Positions 28,607-37,696 of a stretch of DNA of 64,000 nt are shown piece after piece. This DNA comes from JBAYIE01 sp965279165 (GTDB lineage Bacteria > Bacteroidota > Bacteroidia > UKL13-3), in the NCBI GenBank assembly GCA_965279165.1, contig OZ257140.1, positions 1 to 64,000 of the forward strand, written 5' to 3'. The notes beneath the pieces were generated by a model. That model had not been told where the DNA came from. It ran no database searches and worked only from the letters and a program-made list of their open reading frames with translations. The position numbers and the translations under genes were made by a program. The first letter of the stretch is position 1, and each line of letters opens with the position of its first letter.

Positions 28607-30529
28607 ATGAATCGTAAATTATTCCTTCTCTCATGCTTATTTATTTATCTGGGTAATGTTTCTGTAAAGGCACAATCCGTTTGTGCAATGGTAAAATCCT
28701 CGGGTTTAACCGGTACAGATGCAACACAAGCCGACATAGCCAAAATGCACCAATATGATGTACATTATTACAAACTGGATTTGCATATTGAAAACAATAC
28801 CCGATTTATTCATGGAAATGCGATTGCTATGGCCACGGTTGTCGGTGATTTAAATACGATGGTTCTGCAATTACATCCTTCCTTAATTGTCGATTCTGTT
28901 TTTATCAACGATAGTTTAACATCCTTTAGTCGCGTTACGGATGCTTTAAGTATTGAATCAGCAAAGTTACTCACTGCAAATTCATTGGTCAAAACACAGG
29001 TTTATTATCATGGAACACCGCCTACTACCAGTAATGGTGCCATAGGCCTTGGCTTTTCAAATAATGCTGCAAATAACGTCACATGGTCTTTAAGCGAACC
29101 ATATGCCGCACTCGAATGGTGGCCATGTAAACAAATATTAACGGATAAAGCCGATTCATCCGAAGTATGGATAACAACCGACTCTGTGAATAAAGCAGGA
29201 TCAAATGGTTTGCTGAAAAGTGTCACGCCAATGGGAGGCTCAAAAGTGAGATACGAATGGAAATCGACTTATCCAATTGCCTATTATTTAATTTCGGTTG
29301 CTGTGGCACCTTATGAAGAATATAATCTGTATGCCCATCCGGCAGGTGCCGATTCTATTTTGATTCAAAACTATATTTATAAAAATGCCGCATCGGATGT
29401 AAAAATGTCCATTGATTATACTCCGGCGATTTTGGAAGTGATGTCGGATAAATTTGGGATGTATCCATTTGCCGCCGAAAAGTATGGACATTGTCAGGCT
29501 GAAATAGGAGGCGCCATGGAGCATTCTACCATGACCACTATTGGGTATTTTGATTTCGATATTATTGCACACGAATTGGGACACCAATGGTTTGGAGATT
29601 ATGTTACTTGTGGCAGCTGGACCGATATCTGGCTTAACGAAGGATTCGCCAGTTATAGTGAATATGTGGCTATAGAAGGAATAAGACCCGAATTCAAAAG
29701 AAATTGGCTACTCAATTCCATGAACACAGCAAAGAATGCCGAAGGTACTGTTTATGTAACCGATTCTTTGAATGTACCTGTTGTATTTGACCCTTATTCA
29801 ACCTATGCCAAGGGAAGTGTTTTATTGCACATGTTACGATACGAATGCAACAACGATTCTTTATTCTTTAAAGGAATCAGAGATTATTTGCAAGATCACG
29901 AACACAGCAACGCTTTTGCATTAGATTTTAAAAACAGAATGGCTGCAACCATGGGTAAAAATCTGGATTATTTTTTCGACCAATGGTATTACAATCCGGG
30001 TTTTCCAATAATAAATGGAAAATGGAACCAAAGCGGCAACCGAATGTGGTTACTATTAAAGCAATCGCCAACTGTTGGAAATACCATTTTCAAAACATCC
30101 ATCGACATCACATTCCAACATTCAACAGGAGATACAACCATCCGTATTTGGTTTGACCAACAAAGCCAAGAGTTTCCTTTCGACATGGGAGCCTATAAAA
30201 TAGAGTCGATAAAGATTGACCAACAAAATAATCTACTTAAAGAAGTAATCAGTATCGCAAAGGATGTAACCTTGGGAATATCGGAAGGGGAATTTGCTGC
30301 CATATCTAATATCTTACTTTATCCAAACCCTTCCAATGATAGAATAAATATTCGTAATGGTAAAGGGGGTAAAATGGAAGTTTTTGATATGTCGGGCAAA
30401 CTAAAAGAAGAACAAGTTTTAACCGGAGATGATACAGGTTTATCGGTTAAAGATTGGGATAATGGTATCTATTTAGTGAGGTTCAGTAAAAACGAAAAAG
30501 TTTCCCATCTCAAATTTGTAAAAAATTAA
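28607..30529 (+). CDS. Secreted M1-family metallopeptidase with T9SS domain
   Basis: This 640-residue zinc aminopeptidase-like enzyme of the gluzincin M1 family is exported. A signal peptide covers about residues 1-22. The substrate-anchoring motif appears as GGAMEHS, close to the usual GAMEN. The zinc site is HELGH at residues 322-326, with the third ligand Glu345 in LNEGFAS. The C-terminal 75 residues form a type A T9SS sorting domain (LLYPNPSNDRINI, MEVFDMSGKLKE, WDNGIYLVRFS, LKFVKN). It is probably a surface or secreted peptidase used for peptide scavenging. The next gene begins three bases after its stop, so they may form an operon. Confidence 0.9.
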   Translation: MNRKLFLLSCLFIYLGNVSVKAQSVCAMVKSSGLTGTDATQADIAKMHQYDVHYYKLDLHIENNTRFIHGNAIAMATVVGDLNTMVLQLHPSLIVDSVFINDSLTSFSRVTDALSIESAKLLTANSLVKTQVYYHGTPPTTSNGAIGLGFSNNAANNVTWSLSEPYAALEWWPCKQILTDKADSSEVWITTDSVNKAGSNGLLKSVTPMGGSKVRYEWKSTYPIAYYLISVAVAPYEEYNLYAHPAGADSILIQNYIYKNAASDVKMSIDYTPAILEVMSDKFGMYPFAAEKYGHCQAEIGGAMEHSTMTTIGYFDFDIIAHELGHQWFGDYVTCGSWTDIWLNEGFASYSEYVAIEGIRPEFKRNWLLNSMNTAKNAEGTVYVTDSLNVPVVFDPYSTYAKGSVLLHMLRYECNNDSLFFKGIRDYLQDHEHSNAFALDFKNRMAATMGKNLDYFFDQWYYNPGFPIINGKWNQSGNRMWLLLKQSPTVGNTIFKTSIDITFQHSTGDTTIRIWFDQQSQEFPFDMGAYKIESIKIDQQNNLLKEVISIAKDVTLGISEGEFAAISNILLYPNPSNDRINIRNGKGGKMEVFDMSGKLKEEQVLTGDDTGLSVKDWDNGIYLVRFSKNEKVSHLKFVKN

Positions 30530-30532
30530 ATC

Positions 30533-32101
30533 ATGCAGTATTACCAAAAATATTTAAGCAAAATGTACCGTTCAATATTCTTATTATACATGCTAATTGG
30601 CACTGCTGATTTTGCGAAAGCACAACTTCCCGGCACACTCGATTTATCTTTCGAAGGAAAAGGATTTGTCCATTTTCCGATGCAATGGAAACCGGATGAT
30701 TATTTCTACCTCGACAATTATACCATGCAACGGGATGGGAAATTACTCGCTATAAACACAAACTATACCTATATCGATTCGATAGATGCATATAACGCAA
30801 CGCTCTTGCTTTATCGATTTTTACCCAATGGAACACCGGATCCAACCTTTGGAACAAATGGTGCATCAAAATTACCTTATCCGGTAAGCAAAATATTATT
30901 ACCTGAAGATGGTTCCATTTTATTGGTAGGATCTGTAGATGATGTATTTGTTGCAAAATTAAATCCAAATGGAATTATTGATTCCACCTACGGAACAAAT
31001 GGAATAGTAAGGACAGGATTATTTTCAAATAGTTACGCTGCAGCGCTTGGACTTGGCAACAAAATAGTGGTTAGCGGTTCTGTTTTAGCGAGTACCAAAA
31101 TAATGGTTGCTTGTTTGATGGCAGATGGTAGTCGCGATTTTAGTTTTGGCGAAGATGGTTATGTATTGGTTGATTTAGATTCAATCTATTCCGAATGGCC
31201 ATCCACCATCATGTTTCAGCCGGATGGAAAAATTTTGTTAAGTGGATATATTTACAAAAATGGTTACGTAACGGCCTTATCGCGTTTATTGCCAAATGGA
31301 TCATCAGATCCGACCTTTAGTTCGGATGGAAAAATGGCTATAGGATATGTTGGTTTTATGATGGCCAATATGGTTTTACAAGGCGATAACAAAATTGTAT
31401 TAACCGGTTATTATAATTATAACAACGGAGCAAGAGCCAGCGGATTGGTTTGCAGGGTAAAAGAAAACGGTAACCAGGATAGTACTTTTGGAGTAAATGG
31501 TGTCCGAACATTAAATTTTAACGGACAACAAGATATGTTGCATGATTTGGTAATGCAGCCCGATGGAAGAATTTTAACCTGTGGTACATCCGATGGTAAA
31601 TTTGCGGTTGCACGATTAACAACCGCCGGAATTTTAGATCCTTCATTTAATACCACCGGAAAAACAACCACTAATTTATCAATACCGCCCATAGTATACG
31701 CCAGCGGAGCAAATCATATTTCCCTATTGCCGGATGGTAAAATATTGTTGGCCGGATTTTCACAACAAAACGATTCGATGGGAGCTTTTAGCATGGCACA
31801 TTACCATACCGGAATAAATGTTGGTTTAGAAGAAACAGAAACAGAAATTTTTGCATCGGTTTACCCTAATCCGATACAGAATGAAATAAACCTCGGTATT
31901 CATTTATTGGAACCGGGTAATGTCTCTGTTACTTTAATGGATATAACAGGAAAAGAAATTGCGTCATATAGCTTGAAAAACCGCATAGCCGGTCATCACA
32001 ATGAGGTGCTTGGATTGCCGGTAAATATGTTACCCGGCATGTATTTTTTAACAGTGACAAATAACAAAACTAGCAGGACAATAAAGTTGTTAAAAGAGTA
32101 G
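30533..32101 (+). CDS. Delta-60 repeat protein with T9SS type A sorting domain
   Basis: This 522-residue secreted protein consists mainly of delta-60-type repeats, each containing a pattern like LxPDGKILLSGY or LPNGSSDPTFSSDGK; about six to seven can be counted between residues 35 and 415. The C-terminal 80 residues are a type A T9SS domain (VYPNPIQNEINLGI, VTLMDITGKEIASY, MLPGMYFLTVTN, TIKLLKE). The signal peptide begins at Met11 (position 30563), which is a better start than 30533. The gene follows the M1 peptidase directly. The repeat fold is likely a beta-propeller; its function is unknown. Confidence 0.82.
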   Translation: MQYYQKYLSKMYRSIFLLYMLIGTADFAKAQLPGTLDLSFEGKGFVHFPMQWKPDDYFYLDNYTMQRDGKLLAINTNYTYIDSIDAYNATLLLYRFLPNGTPDPTFGTNGASKLPYPVSKILLPEDGSILLVGSVDDVFVAKLNPNGIIDSTYGTNGIVRTGLFSNSYAAALGLGNKIVVSGSVLASTKIMVACLMADGSRDFSFGEDGYVLVDLDSIYSEWPSTIMFQPDGKILLSGYIYKNGYVTALSRLLPNGSSDPTFSSDGKMAIGYVGFMMANMVLQGDNKIVLTGYYNYNNGARASGLVCRVKENGNQDSTFGVNGVRTLNFNGQQDMLHDLVMQPDGRILTCGTSDGKFAVARLTTAGILDPSFNTTGKTTTNLSIPPIVYASGANHISLLPDGKILLAGFSQQNDSMGAFSMAHYHTGINVGLEETETEIFASVYPNPIQNEINLGIHLLEPGNVSVTLMDITGKEIASYSLKNRIAGHHNEVLGLPVNMLPGMYFLTVTNNKTSRTIKLLKE

Positions 32102-32204
32102 GGGATTTTAAACTTTTTTAATTGGTAACATGGCATTTATTATTGTGAATAAAATGGCCATAGTGCGCAGGTTAACTTTCCCTGTTAACACCTTTTCCAA
32201 AAAA

Positions 32205-32540
32205 CTAAATGTCTAAAACGATTCTGAGGTTTTCTTTTAAGTTTACTTGTTGGTCTTTTGTTAACTTACCGAGTCGGTTAATTAGTCTTTTGTTGTCAAT
32301 TGCGCGAATTTGATCAACCAAGATATCACTTAACTTGTCGAGTTGATTTTTTCTTAAATGAACTCTTAAGATGTCAATATCCGTTTGCACATTTGTCGTA
32401 ATTGGACAAACAATCGTCGAAGGATGTATGTCATTTAATAAGTCTGTTTGTACGATAACAACAGGACGAGTCTTGCCGGGTTCGGTTCCCCGACTTGGAT
32501 TAAGGTCTGCAAGCCAAATGTCGAATTGATTAATTTTCAT
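32205..32540 (-). CDS. MazF/PemK-type toxin
   Basis: This small endoribonuclease toxin of about 111 residues belongs to the MazF/PemK family, whose members cleave mRNA at short sequences. The family core is clear: FDIWLADLNPSRGTEPGKTR, then PVVIVQTDLLN, STIVCPITTN and the C-terminal LVDQIRAIDNKRLINRLGKL. I place the start at the ATG 32538-32540 (MKINQF) rather than the longer possibility at 32561. The start overlaps the 3' end of the antitoxin gene by 11 bases, the usual toxin-antitoxin coupling. Confidence 0.9.
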   Translation of the reverse strand: MKINQFDIWLADLNPSRGTEPGKTRPVVIVQTDLLNDIHPSTIVCPITTNVQTDIDILRVHLRKNQLDKLSDILVDQIRAIDNKRLINRLGKLTKDQQVNLKENLRIVLDI

Positions 32541-32760
32541 CCAGTATCTTTTCAAATTCATGAAGAATATTCATAGAATCTTTACTAATCAATAGTGATT
32601 CTTTCGTCAGTTGTTTTTTTAGCAGACGTCTTTTATTAACTCGATTGTAAATACTAACAGCTTCATTAATATAACGATTTCGAGTTAAATGTAGCTTACT
32701 TGTAATTTCTTCAGTTTCATTAAATATTTCGTCATCTAATTTTAAAGATAAATTTTTCAT
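32530..32760 (-). CDS. Ribbon-helix-helix-like antitoxin
   Basis: This 76-residue protein immediately precedes and overlaps the MazF-type toxin gene, so it is almost certainly the antitoxin. The N-terminus (LSLKLDDEIFNETEEITSKL, followed by HLTRNRYINEAV) fits a ribbon-helix-helix DNA-binding domain. The C-terminal half (KKQLTKESLLISKDSMNILH) would be the toxin-neutralising segment. Pairs like this normally repress their own promoter. Confidence 0.82.
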   Translation of the reverse strand: MKNLSLKLDDEIFNETEEITSKLHLTRNRYINEAVSIYNRVNKRRLLKKQLTKESLLISKDSMNILHEFEKILDEN

Positions 32761-33608
32761 ACTTCAAAGGTATATATTTTTAGTATATACTCAATTCATT
32801 TTTTATAATTCGTTTCTAAAAGTGTTCAGCAATCAGCGGTCAGTAAAAAGTAAATGTTAATTGGTAATAATGAGGCTGAGATCCTTTGCGTTCTCTGCGA
32901 AAAATCTTCGTGTGCTTTGCGGTTAAAAATCTGTTTAATCTGTGGCTATAAAGCGGTCAGTATTCAGGGGATAGTGGTTAGTGAAACCGCTCACATTTTG
33001 GCTTCATGCCAAACGAGAGAATTCTTCTGTGTAATCTGTGAAATCTGTGGCTAAAAAGCGGTCAGCATTCAGGGGATAGTGGTTAGTGAAACCGCTCACA
33101 TTTTGGCTTCATGCCAAACGAGAGAATTTTTCTGTGTAATCTGTGAAATCTGTGGCCAAAAGGCGGTCAGCATTCAGGGGATAGTGGTTAGTGAAACCGC
33201 TCACATTTTGGCTTCATGCCAAACGAGAGAATTCTTCTGTGTAATCTGTGAAATCTGTGGCTAAAAAGCGGTCAGTATTCAGGGGATAGTGGTTTGTGAA
33301 ACCGCTCACATTTTAGCTTCATGCCAAACGAGAGAATTCTTCTGTGTAATCGGTGAAATCTGTGGCTAAAAAGCAATCAGCAGTCAGTCAATGGTCATAC
33401 GGTGTCTGCAATCCTTAGCGCCCTTTGCGTAAAATCTTCGCGTCCTTTGCGGTTAAAAATCTGTGGCTAAAAAAAGGACCTAGTTGTATCCGTTAATGAC
33501 ATTTCGGAAGTAAATAATGTAAGTATTACCGCTATTATGTAACAAATTCGGTTTCAGCTAATATTAATCTTGTTTGGTTTCTAATCCAATAAACCCAAAC
33601 TGAATAAT
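32761..33608. other. Intergenic region dominated by tandem repeats
   Basis: The 848-base gap has no supported gene. The 105-bp repeat (32953-33372) fills its middle. The flanks hold dispersed-looking strings such as CTTTGCGGTTAAAAATCTGT (both sides, about 32918 and 33449) and AATCTGTGAAATCTGTGGC. The last 130 bases before the gene at 33609 appear to be ordinary AT-rich upstream DNA. Confidence 0.7.
32953..33372. repeat. 105-bp tandem repeat, four copies
   Basis: Units beginning GCGGTCAGYATTCAGGGG start at 32953, 33058, 33163 and 33268, an exact 105-base period with few differences. Each unit has two inverted repeats: GTGAAACCGCTCAC and TTTGGC-TTCAT-GCCAAA. The period is a multiple of three, so reading frames stay open across units, but the translations resemble no protein and I treat them as chance. 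Confidence 0.9.
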
Positions 33609-34439
33609 ATGGCAATTACCTATCATATGTTACAAATTCCGGCCACTTTGTTGTTTAACCTAATGGTATTAACAATTGGCATTGCTGCTGGATTTGGGAC
33701 CTACTTTTTCAATAAATATATCCGAATAAAGCTAATGCGATCGCATAACGAAGTAACCGGATTCCTTTTTCTTGCTATTGCCAGCTTTCAGTCTTTGCTT
33801 TTGAGTTTTGTGGTATTTTTGGTTTGGGGCGAGTTTATCGAAACCCAAGCAAATATGACCAAAGAGGGTAGCTCGGCGATGGGACTTTACCGTGATATCA
33901 AAAATTACCCTGAAATAGTCGATTCGAAAAAATTAATGGTGACTTACTTGCATTTTATTTTTTTAACGATAGAAGATGAAATTCCTGCAATGAAAGTACT
34001 CAAGCCTAGTCCAAAAACCGACGAAGCATTTAATAAAATGTTTTATGAAATGGAAAGAATACAACCTAAAAATAACATGGAGGTTCAATTGGTATCCGGT
34101 ATGTTTCATCATTTAAATGAAGTTTCTAATTTGCGAAGCATGCGCATTTCATCGGTGGAAAAAGAAATTCCTGCTCCATTATGGTTGCCAATGGTTTTGG
34201 GTGCTATTATTACCATCCTTTGTGCCATGTTATTGGATATTGAGCATGCGAGAATGCATGTGGTATTGAATACCATGTTGGGTATGTTTATAGGACTTAT
34301 TTTTTTTATGATCATCCTTTTAGACCATCCATTTACCGGAAGTTTATCCATCAATCCAACTTCTTACAAACAAATTATCCTTTTAGAAAAATCGACCCAG
34401 GATGCTATAAAACCGATCCTAAAATCAACATACCAATGA
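33609..34439 (+). CDS. DUF4239 (bestrophin-like) membrane protein
   Basis: This 276-residue inner-membrane protein has four predicted membrane segments, two near residues 12-75 and two near 190-245, with a soluble middle region. The motif GFLFLAIASFQSLLLSFVVF, followed by VWGEFIETQANMTKEGSSAM and LYRD, matches the DUF4239 family, which is distantly related to bestrophin-type channels. The transported ion, if any, is unknown. The stop overlaps the ATG of the next gene (ATGA), so the two are coupled. Confidence 0.72.
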   Translation: MAITYHMLQIPATLLFNLMVLTIGIAAGFGTYFFNKYIRIKLMRSHNEVTGFLFLAIASFQSLLLSFVVFLVWGEFIETQANMTKEGSSAMGLYRDIKNYPEIVDSKKLMVTYLHFIFLTIEDEIPAMKVLKPSPKTDEAFNKMFYEMERIQPKNNMEVQLVSGMFHHLNEVSNLRSMRISSVEKEIPAPLWLPMVLGAIITILCAMLLDIEHARMHVVLNTMLGMFIGLIFFMIILLDHPFTGSLSINPTSYKQIILLEKSTQDAIKPILKSTYQ

Positions 34440-34921
34440 CCAATTTACATTCCTCTTTGTCTTCCATTTCAATTACATTATTTGTTTTTGTAATCAGTTT
34501 AAGCATGGTAGGCGCCTGCGAATCCGACTTGTCTAAATCGGATAAAGCGTATGAAAGTGTAAATGAACAAGAGCTTTTGGCTAAGAATGCCAAAACAATA
34601 AAATCCGCATCCATTCACATACCGTTAGTTCATAAAGCAACAACAGATTCTTTGGATCCTGTTTTGGTTATGAAGCTCAAAATGGAATCGAATAAAAATA
34701 AATTTATGGCCTTAAAAAGAAGGCCGGGAATTGAAACCCGGGAATTTAGAAAGGCAGAAAATCTATTAGAAGAAAACGCTGAACTAGAGCAACTATTAAC
34801 TACTTTCCTTAAAACAGAAAAGGAAAACCACGCAAGATTTAACCAAAAATTACAAGATGATTTATTGGAACTCGACAAACAATATACTGCATTGTCGATT
34901 AAAGAGAAGTCGTTGCAATAG
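34436..34921 (+). CDS. Lipoprotein with coiled-coil, unknown function
   Basis: This 161-residue protein has a hydrophobic N-terminus ending in a lipobox-like LSMVGAC, giving a lipidated cysteine at about residue 28. The rest is highly charged and helical, with probable coiled-coil in RKAENLLEENAELEQLL and onward. I recognise no family. Translation is coupled to the DUF4239 gene by a four-base overlap, which suggests the pair works together at the envelope. Confidence 0.65.
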   Translation: MTNLHSSLSSISITLFVFVISLSMVGACESDLSKSDKAYESVNEQELLAKNAKTIKSASIHIPLVHKATTDSLDPVLVMKLKMESNKNKFMALKRRPGIETREFRKAENLLEENAELEQLLTTFLKTEKENHARFNQKLQDDLLELDKQYTALSIKEKSLQ

Positions 34922-35027
34922 GAGATATATCAATACAATGACGTTGGACTGACTTTAACTTTATAATCCCAAAACAAAAAAGGATTTTAAATTTGGACTA
35001 TTGGGCTACGAATAATTAAAGTGAGAG

Positions 35028-35045
35028 TCCCGATAGATATCGGGA
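35028..35045. repeat. Palindrome abutting the first 82-bp direct repeat
   Basis: TCCCGATA-GA-TATCGGGA is a perfect inverted repeat whose right edge touches the first base of the 82-bp repeat at 35046. Confidence 0.6.
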
Positions 35046-35127
35046 GAGTGCGTGTGTGAGGTAAAATGATTGTAAAATGCTTTAGTCTTACACTCTAATC
35101 TCACACCCACACTCATTTTGTAGTCCC
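35046..35127. repeat. 82-bp direct repeat, copy 1 (tRNA-Arg 3'-end derived)
   Basis: This matches 37615-37696 with about eight differences. Its last seven bases, TAGTCCC, equal the 3' terminus (on the reverse strand) of the tRNA-Arg(TCT) gene at 37690-37763; beyond them the similarity ends. The two copies lie 2569 bases apart and bracket an orphan T9SS domain and a T9SS gene. Confidence 0.8.
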
Positions 35128-35194
35128 TCGACGACAATATTCGAACCATTGCAGGACGATTTGATTCTAACTTTCGCTCTAAAACCATATTATT

Positions 35195-35425
35195 ATGCTG
35201 TTCGTCGATGATTGGAAGGGATTTCAATCATTAACTTACTTGATCACAAGTTCTATTCGTATCATTGATATAAGCGGTAAAACCGAATCTCGCCGAAGTA
35301 AGATTGCCTCAGGCGTTAATAAGCATGTATTGCCGACGCAAGGGCTTGCAAAAGGAATTTATTTTGTAACTTTGAGTAATCAGGACAATCTAACGATTGC
35401 CCGACTTAAATTGATATTAAAATAG
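35195..35425 (+). pseudogene. Orphan T9SS type A sorting domain (gene remnant)
   Basis: The 76-codon frame lacks a signal peptide and a body. Its last 58 residues are a type A T9SS C-terminal domain: SIRIIDISGKTESRR, then VNKHVLPTQGLAKGIYFVTL and ARLKLILK. It is most simply the 3' end of a cargo gene whose front was lost when the segment beginning at the 82-bp repeat was rearranged. A good terminator follows, as expected of a true gene end. Confidence 0.65.
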
Positions 35426-35434
35426 AAACCTTCC

Positions 35435-35473
35435 AATAGAATAGGAGAAAATCAATCTCCTATTCTATTGTTT
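35435..35473 (+). terminator. Terminator after the orphan T9SS domain
   Basis: AATAGAATAGGAG and CTCCTATTCTATT form a perfect 13-bp stem with a 9-base loop, followed by GTTTTAATTT. It ends six bases before the next ATG. Confidence 0.75.
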
Positions 35474-35479
35474 TAATTT

Positions 35480-37570
35480 ATGGTGCCGGTAAATAGAATA
35501 TTCAAGTTATTGTTTTATACTTTTTTAATGCAGGGAGCACTCTCTGTAAACGGGCAGAATATGATTAAAAATGGAGGGTTTGAAAGTTTTCCAACATCAG
35601 TACCACCTAATTCAAATCCATGTACATCATTTGGCTGGAAATGCGATAACCGTAGCATTAATCCATGTGGATTGACTAATAGGATATTAAATCTAGTATA
35701 TGATGTTGGGGCTTATACTTATTTCGACTCGACTTATTTGTCAGGGAATGAAAGAAACAAAATCTTTGCTGATACTACCTGCACTTTTATACCAAATCCA
35801 AAAGCTTTTAAAGGATTTTGCGGGCAAAGATTTGCAGGAGTCCAGACACGGCAAAAAACATGGCCAGATGTCAATTACAATTATATTTTCCAAAGCGGAT
35901 TCACTTTCTATCTTAACAAGTCAATTGACTCTTCTAAGAAATACTTAGTTCGTTTCTCTCTTTTAACTGTGGATTCAAACACTATTCCAGTCTACAAAAG
36001 TCCTTCGGGAACTCCTGTTTATAATAGCACTTCTGTTGATAGTTTTAGTATAAGTATTGCTCATACAGATTCATCACTTGGAACTGTACTTTTTGCACTA
36101 AAACCGGTTTTTGATAAATGGACCCATTACACCCGGATTTTTATCGCACCAGATAGTGCTAGTTTCCTTGGAGCCGGTAATTTGGGTATTACGAATGGAA
36201 CTAATTATATGGACAATTTCCAGCTTTTTGAATACAAAGGCAGTCAAACAAATTATCACTCAATTTGTAAAGGCGATAGCATTAATCTGACTACCACAGA
36301 TACTGGTACATTTTATATCTGGAATGACAAAGACAGCACAAGAAATATTTGGGTATCGGATTCCGGCTGGTATATCGGATATACACAAAGTAATTACGGG
36401 GTTTTTATTGATAGTATACATGTTGGATTTGGTGCACTTTTAAAAGGCGGATTAGCAACAAAAGATACAACTATTTGTAGATATGACCCGGTCCAATTCA
36501 TCAGCAACTATTCCACTAATGTCACTTGGAATTGGAGTTCCGGTGATACAACGGAAAAGATTGTTCCTGCTGATTCAGGAACATATTGGTGTAAAGCAAT
36601 ATACCCTAATACTTGTTTTGCAATTGATACCTTCACACTTCATTATGCATCGATCCTTCGCAGTCATTTCAACCACGACACCACCATATGCGAGAATCTT
36701 ACAGCACAACTGAAAAGCTCATTTGCTGGTTGGTCATCATACATATGGAACACGAATGAAATGACCAATGCAATTACGCCAACTTCAACTGGAGGCTATT
36801 GGTGTAAAGCAATTGATAATAGCAATTGCTATTCAATTGACAGCTTCAATTATACAAAGGAAATTATATCCCCTTTACCTTTAAAAGGCGACAGTTCTTT
36901 TTGTAGCGGTTTAATAATTACGCTTGACGCTTTTAATGCCCAGTATAATAAATATCTATGGAGTACAGGAGATACAAGTAGAAGTATTATAATCTCTAAA
37001 GGAGGACTTCATACTGTCACTGCAACCAATGGAATTTGCACAACGGATGCTACTGTGAATATGCATGAGCTTCCTTTACCTCAATTGCATCTTACAAGAG
37101 ATACTTCAGTTTGTTTTGATGAATTGAAAGCGATTTTACTTGATGCAGGTCAATGGAAATCATATACGTGGTATCCAACGGGTGAACATAGTAGAACTAT
37201 CCATGCAACTTATCCAGAGATTTACAGAGTAGTGGTTGCGGATAGTAATGATTGTATTGGGACTGACACGGCTTTGATAGAAGAAGAATGTCCTGATGGC
37301 ATTTACATGCCAAATGCGTTCACTCCTAACACTGATGGAATAAACGATACTTTAATGGTTCAGGGTACTGGTATAAAAGAAATCGAATTGCATATTTTCG
37401 ATAGATGGGGCTTGGAAGTGTTTAGAAGCACAGAATTAATAAAGGGTTGGGACGGAAACTTTAAGGGCCAGATAGCACCCGAAGGTGTTTATTCATATAA
37501 CCTTATTTACAAATTGAGAAAAAATAACAGCACTCATAGTAAATCAGGTACAGTAACTCTTTTAAGATAA
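35480..37570 (+). CDS. Secreted protein with gliding-type (type B) T9SS domain
   Basis: This 696-residue protein has a signal peptide (about residues 1-26). The first 240 residues look like a carbohydrate-binding-type jelly roll often seen in such proteins (NGGFESFP, CGQRFAGVQTR, YMDNFQLFEY). Ig-like repeats follow with a recurring DTTICRYDP / WSTGDTSRSI pattern (WNWSSGDTTEKI, WNTNEMTNAI, LWSTGDTSRSI). The C-terminal 90 residues are the gliding-associated domain: MPNAFTPNTDGINDTL, HIFDRWGLEVFRS, WDGNFKGQIAPEGVYSY and SGTVTLLR. The gene sits alone between two 82-bp direct repeats next to a tRNA, suggesting it arrived or was rearranged as a unit. Confidence 0.85.
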   Translation: MVPVNRIFKLLFYTFLMQGALSVNGQNMIKNGGFESFPTSVPPNSNPCTSFGWKCDNRSINPCGLTNRILNLVYDVGAYTYFDSTYLSGNERNKIFADTTCTFIPNPKAFKGFCGQRFAGVQTRQKTWPDVNYNYIFQSGFTFYLNKSIDSSKKYLVRFSLLTVDSNTIPVYKSPSGTPVYNSTSVDSFSISIAHTDSSLGTVLFALKPVFDKWTHYTRIFIAPDSASFLGAGNLGITNGTNYMDNFQLFEYKGSQTNYHSICKGDSINLTTTDTGTFYIWNDKDSTRNIWVSDSGWYIGYTQSNYGVFIDSIHVGFGALLKGGLATKDTTICRYDPVQFISNYSTNVTWNWSSGDTTEKIVPADSGTYWCKAIYPNTCFAIDTFTLHYASILRSHFNHDTTICENLTAQLKSSFAGWSSYIWNTNEMTNAITPTSTGGYWCKAIDNSNCYSIDSFNYTKEIISPLPLKGDSSFCSGLIITLDAFNAQYNKYLWSTGDTSRSIIISKGGLHTVTATNGICTTDATVNMHELPLPQLHLTRDTSVCFDELKAILLDAGQWKSYTWYPTGEHSRTIHATYPEIYRVVVADSNDCIGTDTALIEEECPDGIYMPNAFTPNTDGINDTLMVQGTGIKEIELHIFDRWGLEVFRSTELIKGWDGNFKGQIAPEGVYSYNLIYKLRKNNSTHSKSGTVTLLR

Positions 37571-37614
37571 TAACAGCAAAATTGCTTTTTGCAAAATCTC
37601 AAAAGGCAGTAAAT

Positions 37615-37696
37615 GAGTGAGTGTGTATGGTAAAATGAGTGTAAAATGCTTTTATCTCACACTCTAATCTCACATCCACACTCATTTTGTAGTCCC
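37615..37696. repeat. 82-bp direct repeat, copy 2, overlapping tRNA-Arg 3' end
   Basis: This is the partner of 35046-35127. It covers the 75 bases just downstream of the tRNA-Arg(TCT) gene plus the last seven bases of the tRNA gene itself. Confidence 0.8.

Noticed and set aside
32854..33264. Protein-coding frames across the 105-bp repeats
   Set aside because: The frames stay open only because the period is a multiple of three. The translations are repetitive, resemble nothing known and have no start context.
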